From Agrypnia vestita (Eukaryota > Arthropoda > Insecta > Trichoptera > Phryganeidae), in the NCBI GenBank assembly GCA_016648135.1, contig JADDOH010002295.1, positions 120,122-184,121 of the forward strand: a stretch of DNA of 64,000 bases. Reading direction: 5' to 3'. The notes under the pieces are model-generated. The model saw only the letters and a program-made list of their open reading frames with translations. It was not told the origin of the DNA and did no database searches. A program made the translations under genes and the position numbers. This document shows, piece after piece, positions 43,493 to 54,529 of this stretch; position 1 is the stretch's first letter; each line of letters begins with the position of its first letter.

Positions 43493-43682
43493 GCTGTTAA
43501 TTTTCCCTAAAAAAATAAAAATATATATGTTCTAAAGATTATTTTAATAATATGTACATTTAAAAGAGCGCGCTCTCGATGCGTAGAGGAACATTTTGTT
43601 AGACCAAAATTTTCTTCCTATTTACTAGCATTTTAGGTTTTGTGATTATTTGCTAGATCTAGACATATTATTTTTCATATGT

Positions 43683-43885
43683 GAGGTATAAAAGCAAAGG
43701 CAGTAATATTAAAAAAAAAATAATGCATTCTTCGAGGATTACTAATTTGTAATGTACTGAATTCGAGAATTTATAGGAAACATAGCCTATAAATTTATAG
43801 GATGCATGATTTTGGAAGACATAGATTATACATAAAATCTAGAATTCAGTAAATTTTAAATTAGTTAACCTCGGTGACTGCATTC
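43683..43885 (+). repeat. Foldback repeat family F, copy 2
   Basis: Folds on itself from 43724 to 43884: TGCATTCTTCGAGGATTACT on the left faces AGTTAACCTCGGTGACTGCA on the right, then ACTGAATTCGAGA faces TCTAGAATTCAGT. Imperfect hairpin of about 160 nt. First copy at 9023-9210. Confidence 0.6.
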
Positions 43886-43919
43886 AAAACATTTTTTTTT
43901 ATATATTATAATTAAGAAG

Positions 43920-44165
43920 GAAGAATGTCCGAGCATCAAGCACCAAAGTCCCTGCTGAACTCAAGGCCAATAGGGCGAAGGAGCTTAGGAAGGCCGAAAC
44001 TAAGATGGAGTGACATGTAAGACAAAGTAAGATGGAGTCCTCAAAGATATCTCTGCCTTAGAGCTTCGAAACTGGAGAGAGCTGGCACTAGACCGAGATG
44101 AGTGGAGGAAAATTATTGAGGAGGCCAAGACCCACCAAGGGTTGTAGTGCCAAGAATGATGATGA
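43920..44165 (+). pseudogene. LINE 3' end, family H
   Basis: Plus-strand frames read MSEHQAPKSLLNSRPIGRRS, LGRPKLRWSD, VLKDISALELRNWRELALDR, DEWRKIIEEAKTHQGL and stop, then a GAT tail (44157-44167). This is the ORF2 C-terminus of a non-LTR element (GRP-x-RW then DEWR). A near-identical copy is at 58022-58325. A short duplication (AGACAAAGTAAGATGGAGT, about 44020-44039) breaks the frame. Confidence 0.75.
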
Positions 44166-44181
44166 TGAGAATTAAGAAGGA

Positions 44182-44520
44182 AACACTTTGTATAAACCAC
44201 TAATTTATTGAATTATCAATATGTTTCGCGGCCAATGGTCCCTTCATCAAGATACATCGTACACTAAAAATTAAAATTGGAAGTATAGACCATTACAAAC
44301 TAAACATGAATATCTGGGAGATGAATAATTAATAATAATTGAGAACTAATGTGAAAACAAATTTATAAAATAACTATTGGCAAAAAGGATTCGATTATTT
44401 ATAATACTTAATTAACTATTAACACTTTTGTTCTTTGTATGTTAAATTTGCAAACCAAACATCTTAAGTGCTCCTTAATTGTATTATCTAATTTTCTACA
44501 CGTTTAACCCATTTCAAAAT
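44182..44520 (-). mobile_element. Penelope-like tail with decayed hammerhead
   Basis: Minus strand: TTGATGA (one change from CTGATGA; complement of 44244-44250), a partly pairing hairpin GGACCATTGGCC, GAAA (44224-44227), CATATTGA, then TCAATAAATTAGTGGTTTAT. The upstream 44280-44520 aligns with the PLE at 35700-36060 (complement of AACTATTGGCAAAAAGGA and ATTAACACTTTTGTTCTT). Degenerate. Confidence 0.6.
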
Positions 44521-44751
44521 TAATACAATAATTAAAATTTAATTTATAAACCTCAATTTTTTTTTTAAATATCATCCTTACTCTTATATTATTCTTCCTG
44601 TAAGCGTCGTGGTTTGATAGTACTGCATGGACTATTCACCAATATTCCCGATCATCTTGGGCCACTATTGAGTGCTGCTCTTAATAAGGTGCCGATCATC
44701 TCCTTAATCAATGTGACCATCTTGATTGAGACCGTTTACTTGCTCGCCACA
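44521..44751. other. Unassigned DNA
   Basis: No feature; the open frame at 44614-44814 runs into the MITE and has no domain. Confidence 0.35.
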
Positions 44752-45279
44752 CTTCTACCACAGTATACTAAGAACAGTAATACGTCTTCATACAAACTGG
44801 CCGCTACCCAGTAGAATGGTGCGTGCGTGCTCGGCGCCGTGTACGCACGCACTGTGACGCACACATTGACATAGAATATGGGGGCACAAGGCGGCGGCAG
44901 TAAGGGCCGTGCCTTCGGTGCCATTCGCGCTCGCAGCCGCCGCTTTAGAAAAAAAATGCGCTTCCTGTAAAAATGCCTTTTTTTATATTTGTGGTGCTTT
45001 ACTTTAAAGGTATGTTGATTATCACAAAGACTGTGAGTTTTTAAAAGTCTACGTTGATGTTAATCAGCGTTCTTGCACTTTAAGTGCAGAAACTAGGTAT
45101 ACTAATTACAGAAATTTTCGGGTTTCGTGTCTACCTTATGCGTCGGTATCTCAGACGCTACGAGTTAAACGAAAGGGAGTAAAAATAAAGTGACAACTCT
45201 AGCGTCAATGCAAGAGTAGGCTAATAACTCGCCGACAGGCCGGAGATAAACTACTGTTCTGGGTATACTGTGCTTCTAC
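44752..45279. mobile_element. MITE family M1, copy 2, 7-bp target duplications
   Basis: Element 44759-45272 (514 bp), ends CACAGTATACTAAGAACAGT and ACTGTTCTGGGTATACTGTG, flanked by CTTCTAC on both sides (44752-44758 and 45273-45279). Same orientation as copy 1 and similar throughout; it has an extra segment near 44850-44885 and lacks one at copy 1's 38625-38660. Confidence 0.85.
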
Positions 45280-45639
45280 ATTCTCAGTGATCGCTGTATT
45301 CTCATCTTCTCTTCAAGCGATAAGTCCGAAGTTTGAAAGAATTCTTTTTTGCATGTCGATGCAAATTTCAATAATTTTTTGGTTCCATGAATATGGAAAC
45401 GCGCGTCTTAAAATTAAGATTTTAAACTCTTTTAGGCTTATCTACATAAATATAAATTTTAATTGAATATGCAAATATATGCCGAAGAAACGAGTTTTTT
45501 TTCGGATTTTCTCGATTAAAATAAATTTGGTTCACTTATTTTTGCTTACCCTCGCAAACGGATGTTCAGAGGGAGAGCGCTGTTTAGGCATATTTCTATT
45601 TTTAGAGGATACTGATTGATATTCCCTTATATGATGGAA
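45280..45639. other. AT-rich DNA, no gene
   Basis: No feature seen. Confidence 0.4.
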
Positions 45640-46165
45640 AAAAAATTGTGATATGGTTTATTTATGGTTTTAAAATTGTAAATAATATGTTGGACAGCCC
45701 TAACCTTGTAGCGTCAATTAAGTATAATATCCCGTCCTTGCATAGAACTCGACAAATTGTCACATTTTATTGCCAAAATTCCAGAACGAATTATCAGTCA
45801 AATGCCGTAATTTGCAGGATATTAAAGATTGGTAATGAATTTGGCTATATGGTTGATGTTTTCAATGACAGTCTAGTGAAAATAAAGTTTATACTTAAAG
45901 AGACAATACTGTTTCATTACTAACTGCTGTTTTTTCATTTTTATTTTTCAATTTTTATACTTATATTTTAATGCTTATATCTGATACTTTCACTGCTTAT
46001 ATTATTTATTGATTAACATGTACCTACTTTAAATTCATATATTTTATATTTTTACTGCTTATTTCTGATATTGCTTAATGTATATACTTTTTGAATTAAA
46101 TGTAATATTTTTTATGTAAAAGCCTGTAATGGGCGTATATAAGTAAATAAATAAATAAATTCCCG
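45640..46165 (+). pseudogene. LINE ORF2 C-terminus and 3' UTR (CR1/Jockey-like)
   Basis: The frame to 45923 reads YGFKIVNNMLDSPNLVASIK, NIPSLHRTRQIVTFYCQNSR, TNYQSNAVICRILKIGNEFG, FNDSLVKIKFIL and stop. The F-x-I...DSP...R-T-N-Y...SL-x-x-F(K) pattern is that of CR1/Jockey C-termini. A T-rich 3' UTR follows, ending AAAGCCTGTAATGGGCGTAT and an AAAT tail, reminiscent of family E. Confidence 0.6.
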
Positions 46166-46556
46166 GCGTCGGCGTCACAGGAAAACGATTCACAGGAAGG
46201 TGTATAAGAGCCCTTGAGAAACATATACCTAGTTATGGCCCTTTCCTGACCTCTTAGAACCTTAAGATTCGTTTTTTTATGATCGGAATAGATTTATCAC
46301 GTCAACAGTTAAGGGATTCTTTTTACGAAAGTTCAGACGTGTGCAAAAAAGCTTCACCCGTCTAGAGCCATTCACTGTACTCTTAGAACTTTTCATATAT
46401 GACTGCAGTGCAGAAAAGTTTATCTGCGTCGGAAATTTAGGGGATATTTTATGAAAGTGTATGCATATAAAATTAATTGCGTTTTTGCAGAAAATGAATG
46501 CATAAGTATTTTTTTTATTTTAAAATAGAGATACTAACATGCACTAAGTGTCATAT
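46166..46556. other. Unassigned DNA
   Basis: No feature seen. Confidence 0.4.
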
Positions 46557-46930
46557 TGTCATGGGATCGTGACTGTGGGAAGCAAACACTGGAAATTAAT
46601 TATCGATTTATTTATTCAAGTAACTCACTGGACATAACTTTAATCGGAGATGTATTCTTTATTTCTCAATATTTCGCAAAAATGACACGTCTTTCCTGTT
46701 AGGTATTCTCTCAATTATTGTCGCTGGTATTTGGCTGGCCACGCTGATTTACCGCTTTCGCTTTTTCTGTGTAATCGCTGTAATGTCACAAACGGCAACT
46801 CTTCGCGCGCGCTTGTTATCACTTTTATACGTAAATATTGTTTCGCGAATGTTCGACCCGTTTCTCCATATTTCTAGTGATTATGATTTCTTCGAGAATA
46901 GTGTAGTTGATTCTAGATTTTTGCATAATG
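46557..46930 (-). mobile_element. LTR-like remnant L4 with promoter
   Basis: Plus-strand start TGTCATGGGATCGTGA matches L1. On the minus strand the order is heat-shock units, TATA box GTATAAAAG (complement of 46822-46830), then GCGAAAGCGGTAAATC, GTGGCCAGCC, AATTGAGAGAATACCTA as in L5 at 57.2 kb, then the shared end. No coding region. Confidence 0.5.
46841..46855 (-). promoter_or_regulatory. Heat-shock element, three perfect pentamers by a TATA box
   Basis: Plus strand TTTCG CGAAT GTTCG; on the minus strand it lies about 11 bp upstream of TATA in remnant L4, the same layout as in L5. Confidence 0.6.
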
Positions 46931-46959
46931 CGTAGTTATATTTGACTTCGATAATGCAT

Positions 46960-47480
46960 AGTTATCATAAATATGTTTTAACAAGGACAGATGAAATATT
47001 CAACAAATTCGACGTATTCGATATAAAACAAAGTTATGCAAATACTACTATAAAATACACACACAAACACAAAAATACCCAGTTTAAACCAACTCAAACA
47101 ATAATTACCACACGGTCAAACAAAATCAATCTACAAATCCCAAGGTTACTATAACTATTTTGGACCCAAATTACTTAATTGCATGCTTGACGAATTAAAA
47201 CAATCCGGGCTAACCACAATTTACAACTCTAACACAAAATACAAAATAAAACAGTGGATCCGAAACAAGGGGAGAGATAATATAGGCACACTTACACAAC
47301 CACACAAACACAATATAACCTCATATATATGATATATTTTCTATTATGTTACTTTAAACACTTTATTATCTATTTACTATTTTTTGAACCTACACAATAT
47401 TGTAAACTATGCCTGTCTCAACACAGATATTTCTAGTGAGACAGGCACAGTCCAACTAAATAGAAATAAATAAATAAATA
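46960..47480 (+). pseudogene. LINE 3' end (CR1/L2-like), family I
   Basis: Frame 1 ends TTRSNKINLQIPRLL; after a one-base shift frame 2 reads YYNYFGPKLLNCMLDELKQS, TIYNSNTKYKIKQWIRNKGR. The R-x-N-x-x-L-x-I-P...Y-F-G-P-K-L-x-N order is typical of CR1/L2 ORF ends. 3' UTR with GCCTGTCTCAACACAG...GTGAGACAGGC (small hairpin) and AAAT tail. Confidence 0.6.
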
Positions 47481-48699
47481 TCATTGTTTTTACGTAAAAA
47501 TATTAGTGTACCTCAATGGTTGATGCTCGACCCTTCGACTGCTAATGTCTTACTACAAAACCAGTAATGGAGTTTAAATAGTGTGTTCCCGCATCAATCA
47601 ATGATTAGTAAAATGTGAATCTCGCTGCTTGGTTATCAGTAAAACTGCTCTCCCGTGCGGCTCGTGGAAATGGAGGAGTCATCAGATTCCACCCTTCGCC
47701 ACCAGCACACCTTCCGCGGATTACGTAGACGGATACCTCCCCGTGTTTTAAAAATAGGGGCGGCTTTATTTTTAGACCATTGTCTCTTCACCGTGGCCGC
47801 TACAAGTGTCCTCCAGGCTTTTGTGTTGTCTTGGTTAATTTTTGTTTTGTTTTACTCTCTTTGCTAATTTAATGTTTCCATACGGGAGGGTACCTACTTT
47901 ATTTTAAACTAGCGACCAGGCCCGGCTTCGCGCGGTACAATTAAACTCATTATATCTTAAAAGATTTAAACTTAATGATTTGATTTTGATGTTAATTAGA
48001 TGTTTAATTTGATAAGGATTAATACTGAATTCGTGAAAATTGCTGGAAAGTTAACTATTATATCACATTTAGTGAAATTTTATAGACAAAAATGAGTACG
48101 ATTGAAAACATATTTTTTATTTACTAAGACATTACACATTTGAAGAGTATTTAAAATTTAGAGGCTCTTAGTGATTTTAATAAACAAGGGAAACGTGCAC
48201 CAGACGTGCTATCAAATTGTGGACAAGGAATTTGAGTTAGTTCATATCAATTTATTTTGGTGTTCTGTGGTAACATTTTATTTTACAAAACACACTGAGT
48301 TTACGGACTCAAAAATACGTTAGCAAAAAAACGATTCAACTTGATCGCATTATTGTTCACTGAAAAATTACTATGTGTAAACTTGATTTTTTTATTTAAA
48401 AATACTGGATATATACAGTACCATAATAATTCACTTTATTTAATGTGATTACCATACTTGATTTTATATTGAGATGCGACACTGACAGCTATCAATATAT
48501 GTTTGTTTCACAGTTTTATGCGATACGAACATAAAGAAATTACATATACTGTTAAAAAATTCTAAGGTCATGTTTTTAAAGTGACATCAATATTAGAAAC
48601 AAACTTACAAACAATTAAAAGCAAACCAACAATTTTACTAAGCTTTAAAATATAAGTGCAATGCACAAATATATTTTAACGAGATGGAAGAATTGGAAA
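47481..48699. other. Unassigned DNA with short dispersed motif
   Basis: 47906-47945 (ACTAGCGACCAGGCCCGGCT) is a repeat-end motif related to 39559. 47640-47830 is moderately GC-rich with an open frame but no domain. No gene. Confidence 0.35.
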
Positions 48700-49180
48700 G
48701 AATTACGCACTATCGAAATATCTTGAACATTCCACAAGACTCTAGAATCGACTGAAATATTCTTGTAAATACTGGAAATGTAAAGGAAATACTAGAAATG
48801 TGTAGAACGGTCTCGAATATTCGATAACCAACCCGTTTTGTGAAATACAAAAGCGAAAGGAAGCGCGCGCGAGATAGTTATTATTTGAAGTTTGACAAAT
48901 ACGACATAACCAGCCATTAAAACCAGCGAAACCGTTGTAACAAAGCAGTGTGTATATAACCGAATGACAGATATTCGGGCGAGTCCTTACGTGCGAAATT
49001 GTGCGGAATATTCTCGATAATGATAGAAGCAATAGAATCAGCGCAATAAAAAGTGTTCCACGTGTGACTAGAGATAATTAGTTGGAATTAAGAAATTGGA
49101 TAATAAATTAAATATTCTAGAAACATTTAGTGACTGTGATTAAGAAAACTGCTCCAGTCTCGTGACTATATACAGCGACA
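48700..49180 (+). mobile_element. LTR-like remnant L6
   Basis: TATA box TATATAACCG at 48953; upstream scattered heat-shock half-units (TGAAC ATTCC at 48724; CGAAT ATTCG at 48813). ATAACCAGCGAAACC-like and 'CAGCGCAATAAAAAGTG' downstream with a possible AATAAA signal at 49046. Weakly similar to L2-L5. Confidence 0.35.
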
Positions 49181-49239
49181 ATGTTGACAAAACATTCTTC
49201 TGGAAGAACGTTACTTTTTTTTTAATAGATCTTCTTCTT

Positions 49240-49735
49240 TTCTTTTAATAGATCTGTTGATCTGTGCTACAGAAAACTACGCCTCCTGGGATGATGAGGT
49301 TCAGTTATCCCTCCATCTTTCCGGTGGTCTTCCCGGTAGGCGTCGTCCAGGGGGGATTTCATTCGCTGCTGTATGCACGAATCTGTCACTGTCCATTCTG
49401 GCTACGTGATCCCCCCAAAATCTCCTTCTGGATCTACTCCTTCGTGCTATGTCCTCTATTTTGTAAATTTTTCTTATGTCTTCATTTCGGACACGGTCAC
49501 GTAGAGTTTTTCCAGTAATGCATCTCAGCACCTTCATTTCAGTTGTTCTGAGGAACAGTCGGACAGGGTCAGCCCGCGTCTCTACAGGGTATGTCGTAAT
49601 AGGTCGCACGCATGTCTTGTATAGTTTGACCTTACTTTCAATATGCATATTTTTGTTTTTCCAGACCAAATTCTTGATGCACCCTGATACGGTGGATGAT
49701 CTGTTAACTTGCTCTTGGACTTCGGTATAATAAAG
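49240..49735 (-). pseudogene. LINE ORF2 C-terminus, family D (minus strand)
   Basis: The minus-strand frame 49669-49301 reads MVWKNKNMHIESKVKLYKTC, VRPITTYPVETRADPVRLFL, RTTEMKVLRCITGKTLRDRV, RNEDIRKIYKIEDIARRSRS, DHVARMDSDRF, GRRLPGRPPERWRDN. Upstream (49735-49670) a further EVQEQVNRSSTV-like piece lies in another frame. Same family as 16470 and 51655. Confidence 0.7.
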
Positions 49736-50581
49736 TTACTTCAATAAAAAAACCTTACTTCAATAAAGATCAATCCTAATAAGCTGGATTCAGTGTCCAA
49801 GCGTGTTTTTAACGTTCATTCAAATTAAAATAAAATCACAATGGTGTGTCACCTGTTACCGCGGGCCACAGGTAAACGGGGCAGAAGTTAATATTGGGCT
49901 ATTGACAATCGGCGTTATTCGGTCCTTAACTCCGCGCGACAGATGGGGGGGGGGGGGTTATCGGATTTCCCCGCCCGCCGCCGGATCTCACGAAGCCGTA
50001 CATTTTGTACACATGCATACTGACACACACACACAATCTTCTCGACCCAAATTCAGAGTGGCTTTTCTGGGTTTGTTTGTGATTTCAATTCCGGCTGAAG
50101 GCTTGATCAATCACTTTTAAACCTTCTTAAATATTCGGAGTAAACAAGTTGCTGAAAACATGTAGAGGACAAATATTTTCTTCAAAAAAATGAGCTGATG
50201 TCGGGACATTTTTACTGACAGCATACTGATGTAAAGTAAGGGTCATAATAATCAAATTTTTTATCTTTTAATTTTTTTTTCATTTTTTATCTTTTTTTTA
50301 AATCAGATATACCGTATTGTAAATATTTAATTTCTTATTAAGTACATAATCCTCTTTTCTGTCTTGAACAAACGTGTACCGGGGAAAGTTGCGCGTTGGT
50401 CACGGAGGAGGAGCTCTACGCAAATAGATACGACCCGGCCATTAGGTTTTTTTTTTTCTAAAATTTTACAGCAAAATAATATTTATTACTCCAGAATCGA
50501 ACATATTAACCTGTGTCCTAACATACTTCACATAACAACAAATTCGAAACATGTAAACAATAGAATGGAAATACTGAATTT
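49736..50581. other. Single-copy-looking DNA
   Basis: Poly-G run at 49945-49957. No domain in the open frames. Confidence 0.35.
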
Positions 50582-50791
50582 AATGAAGTAATGAAGAGTA
50601 GCTTGTTGGTCTTGTGGTTAGGACACTCGCCTCGTGATCCAAAGGTCGCGGGTTCGAATCTCAGCCCAGACTAGCAAGTTATTATTTTCATAGCACAAGC
50701 GTTTAGCTTAATTTGAAAATAGTAAGAATATTGATGTGACACGTATACCGTGTTCACATCTCTATTTAAAAAAAAAAAAAAATGAAGTAAT
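50582..50791 (+). mobile_element. tRNA-derived SINE with perfect target duplications
   Basis: SINE 50593-50780 is flanked by AATGAAGTAAT at 50582-50592 and 50781-50791. Head: A box TGGTCTTGTGGTTAGGA, B box GGTTCGAATCT; total tRNA-like part about 50599-50674. The body (GCGTTTAGCTTAATTTGAAA...GATGTGACACG) is shared with 7447-7610. Ends in a poly-A tail (50768-50780). Perfect 11-bp duplications show this is a relatively young, LINE-mobilised insertion. Confidence 0.85.
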
Positions 50792-51654
50792 AATAAATAG
50801 CATAATGAAATAGATGACAATAAAACGAAGACATAATAAAATACCCTAGTGAAACTTCATTTATATCTTATAATAGCTTAATACGTACCTTAATAATAAG
50901 TTCCAATAAAAATTAATAAATATAATGAATCATCTCTTTGTAAAATATTACACAATTTCTATTTTGTTCTCCCAGGGTGGAGTAAACCCTCAAGGATCCA
51001 ATGTAGGTTGTCTAAAAATGTCTAAGGCCTTTAATTTTTGAGAGACATTGCCCGATGAAAAAATGCTACGCTGGTGATGTAATTACGTACTGAGCTACTT
51101 TTCTAGAACTATACATTTATTTCACAGCCTCCCCCCAACCAATTATGCCAAAGGTACTGTTAAATAAAATCAATCCTTGAATGCTCCAGGGAATATTTTT
51201 TAGGGGCAAGAAAACCACCCTGACATTGCTTCAATGTCGTATTTTTTTATCAAAGACATCGCGTAACGGTTGACATTCAAACGGACATCCCACACGACCG
51301 CGAATCCTCACCTACATCCCCGCCCGCGGTACCTCCTGGAAGGGTGGGCCGCCCTCCCTGCGGCGGGCAGTTGACGTATTTACTCGGAAATTGGACACTT
51401 TGTACCCGCGACAACAGAGAGGTCCGCGCTACCCGCAGCGAGACGGGGGTGTGGTGCGAGTTGGCTTTCAGAGTTATGCGTAAAGCTTTTAGGTTTTGTG
51501 GCCCGCTCGTTGTCTGAATCGTGTGCGTACACGAAATTTTCTGCGCCCCACGCGCTCTAAGGGTCGTAAGGGAACTCGTGTTCATGGCAACCTATTATTT
51601 ATTTATATTTGCTCTGCGTCAGATTTACTCATGATTTACTTCTTTTTCTTATAG
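50792..51654. other. Single-copy-looking DNA with GC-rich patch (51290-51560)
   Basis: GC-rich patch with open frames on the minus strand but no known domain. The rest is AT-rich. Confidence 0.35.
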
Positions 51655-52260
51655 TTGATCTGTTTATCTGTGATACAGAAAACTATGCTTCTTGGGATGA
51701 TCCAGCTAACCGGTGGACTTCAGCCAGAGGGGATTTCATTCGTTGCTGTAAGCATTGCTGTCTGTCACTGTCCATAATGGTTATGCGATCTCTTCAGAAT
51801 CTCTTTCTGGATCTACCCCATCGTGCTATGTCTTGTATTTTCCAGGTTTTCCTTATGTCTGCATTTCGGACACAATTTCATACAGTTTTTCCAGTAATGA
51901 ATCTCAGCACTTTCATTTCAGATGTTCTGAGGAGTCCTTTGGTGCGGACAGTGTCAGCCCGCATCTCTACAGCATATGTCATAATAGGTCGCATCCATGT
52001 CTTGTATATTTTGACTTAATTTCAATATGCATATTTTGTTCTTCCAGACTATTCTTGAGGACACCCTGAGACGGTGGATGCTTTATTAACTTGTTCTCGG
52101 ACTTCAGTATGCAGATCGCTATGGCTACAAATTTTTACACCTAAATATCTGAAGCTTGTGACTTGTTTCACAGGCTCATTATTAATACTCAGATTACATC
52201 TTGTTTGTTGTTTTGATATTACTAAGCTTTTAGTTTGACTGATTGCTATTGACATATTTA
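51655..52260 (-). pseudogene. LINE ORF2 fragment, family D (minus strand)
   Basis: Minus-strand frame 52255-52049 reads CNLSINNEPVKQVTSFRYLG, VKICSHSDLHTEVREQVNKA, STVSGC, the palm-to-thumb part of the ORF2. Below it 52045-51655 carries the decayed C-terminus aligned with 49660-49260 (complements of GCACTTTCATTTCAGATGTT and CAGAATCTCTTTCTGGATCT). Frameshifts break it. Confidence 0.7.
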
Positions 52261-52405
52261 GCCCAAGCGACGCAATATGGAATCAGTACGGCTTTCTCTG
52301 GAAATCATCTTTAATTACAATGAAACAAATTAGGTATTCTATAAATATTTTTTTTTTTGGTCTTCATAAAAGATTTTCTTCGCCTGAATCTGTGCTAATA
52401 TGTAA

Positions 52406-52669
52406 TTGGCCGTATTCTAGACTAAGCAATATTGCTATTTTTGTATCTTGACAGTTATTGTATAACATTTTATTGCCGCCAATTTAAACCTTTTAAATTT
52501 TGACTCATTTGAAATTAATGAATCAGAAAGCTCATTATTCATAATTTGAATTGATTGATTGAATTCATTAATTTTAAACCTGTCAAAATTGGCGGCATTA
52601 CAATGTTATACATAACTATCAAGAACGTAAACAGAAATAGCAATGTTGCTTAATTCAGAAGACGGTCGA
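52406..52669. mobile_element. MITE family M2, copy 2
   Basis: Left end TTGGCCGTATTCTAGACTAA and right end complement (ATTCAGAAGACGGTCGA) as in 35242-35551. Internal inverted part TTGAAATTAATGAATC/GAATTCATTAATTTTAAA. About 45 bp shorter than copy 1. Confidence 0.7.
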
Positions 52670-52769
52670 TTACCTGTGAAATGAATTTCGCCAATATATT
52701 AATTCGTCACTATTTTATTATGTGTTGTTCATTCGCATTTCTTCGCAAATTCTAAACAACTGACCATCA

Positions 52770-53480
52770 CGCTATTTCTTCACAGGGATTGGCAGAGAAG
52801 ATATAACACCACTCTGTTCTGGCACAATCTTTTTGCTTATCCACTTTCATACAACTTCTCATACCCGCTCTTCGGTTGTTGAAGCTTTTGACAGGGTCAT
52901 GCTAGATCTTTTCTTTTCCAAATATTTTCTTCACCATCCTCTGCTCGCTTATACATTCCACATGACCAAACCATCAGCAATCCTTCCTTTATTCTATATA
53001 TTATTATTTATTTTATTTCAATGTATCATTGTAAACCGTAACTGTACTAATCACCTTGTCCTAATTGACTATCCATTAGGGTCATTCTGACCTGTCGATA
53101 GTCTCTAAATTAAAAATAAAATAAAAAATAAAAAAATATTACGCTAGAGTTAGCATTACATTAACTTCTAATTTGTCCATTCCTTACTCTCTCTAACAAG
53201 AGTTTTTACACATGGCTTATATTCTGGTTTCGATACGGTACTGTAATCATTTTATCTAAACGTTTTGTCGCGTCACTACTTCCAATGCCATTTTTTCGCG
53301 AACTTCCAACTTGTTTCTGAAAACTTACGCTCACTTTATGGTCCTCCGCTTTATCACACGTTATGCTTCTCTACATTTTTGGATACACTCGTTTTACGCC
53401 CGAGCAATGTTATTTCCACTACATCCAGTCTATTTTCATTCCTTGTGAGTTCGAATTTAAACACGACCAAATTACGTTTC
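52770..53480 (-). pseudogene. LINE family A relative, decayed, with insertion
   Basis: Minus-strand sequence aligns with 57480-57940: complements of CCATCACGCTATTTCTTC, AGGGATTGGCAGAGAAGAT, CATACAACTTCTCATACC, CATTCCACATGACCAAACCA, TTTGTCCATTCCTTACTCTC, and a final ENRLDVVE relic (53420-53450). About 140 bp (52995-53135), itself ending in an A-rich tail, interrupts it and looks like a nested retroposon 3' end. Confidence 0.55.
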
Positions 53481-54148
53481 TCGGCGTTTTGATCTGACAT
53501 GAATAAACATGGCACATTTACAGCAAAAAAAAAGTTCCACAACTTTATATTCCTCGAATTATTTACCCCGACGTACCTGTGACGCGTAAAATTTTGTCCC
53601 AGTTTATTTTATCCCGTAATCTTCGCGGCATTTTTCACACCCCCTCTCCTCCCCCTCGTGTTGCCCCCCTCTTTCCCTTTCAGCTCCCGGTCACAGGTGA
53701 TGAATTTTCCCCATTTATCTTTGATTCCACTTCATCCTATTCATGTATCCCACATTGGTGAACCAATCTCCACACATCCCTCATAATTTGGCGCCCGCCC
53801 GCGGGCGAAAACCACCCTCGGGGGTGCCGCGCTCCGATAGGATTGTCGATTGTTTTATCAATATTTTTCATCATTTACCGTCGGTGCCATCAGATAATAT
53901 GATATTTATTGAATGTGCACGTTGTATGGAAGTATGAAAACCGGTTGTAAATAAAACAGTTAAAAAAACTGCCCCATATTTGATACGGGATGTAATAAAT
54001 TTTTGTGTGTGTTTGATCACTTCTTTGCAAGGTTGAAAATTGTGTGCAAGTTAGGTATGGATGTTGTTTAAAGTAGTGAAAATACTCCTAATGATCGAAT
54101 AAGAAATGAATTGATCAGGAAATCGTGTTCTATCGAAGTGGGTTAGCA
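53481..54148. other. Single-copy-looking DNA
   Basis: Pyrimidine- and C-rich runs at 53635-53690. No gene recognised. Confidence 0.35.
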
Positions 54149-54529
54149 TACAGGGTGTCCAGTATGCATCTCGACGTCACGCCGAAATCTGGTGATAGGC
54201 CAAGTCAAAATAGTTATCAGAAAAATATTAAGAAAAATCTACACCCTGTGACGGTCTTTTCACTCCTGTTGCTACAAATCTTTATTTTTCTTCATTTTTA
54301 TTATTATTATGTAATCCTGAATAATGCTTCTGTAAACTTTTGTCTAAAATTCAAAGCCAACTGCTCCAACTTGAAGAAAATGTCACCTTTTGACCAAACC
54401 AAGTATTCAAAATCGATACTTTGCCCGGTTTTAACTGACTGTTTTTTTTTTAAATATTTTTCTGATAACTATTATGACTTGGCCTATCACCTGAGTTCGG
54501 CTTGTCGTCGAGATACGGGACACCCTATA
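54149..54529. mobile_element. MITE family M4, TA-flanked
   Basis: Element 54151-54527 (377 bp) starts CAGGGTGTCC and ends GGACACCCTA in inverse, flanked by TA on both sides. Inverted ends extend about 90 bp (shared GTGATAGGCCAAGTCA and AATAGTTATCAGAAAAATAT). The size and TA target fit a Tc1/mariner-type MITE. The long open frame across it is a by-product, not a gene. Confidence 0.8.
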
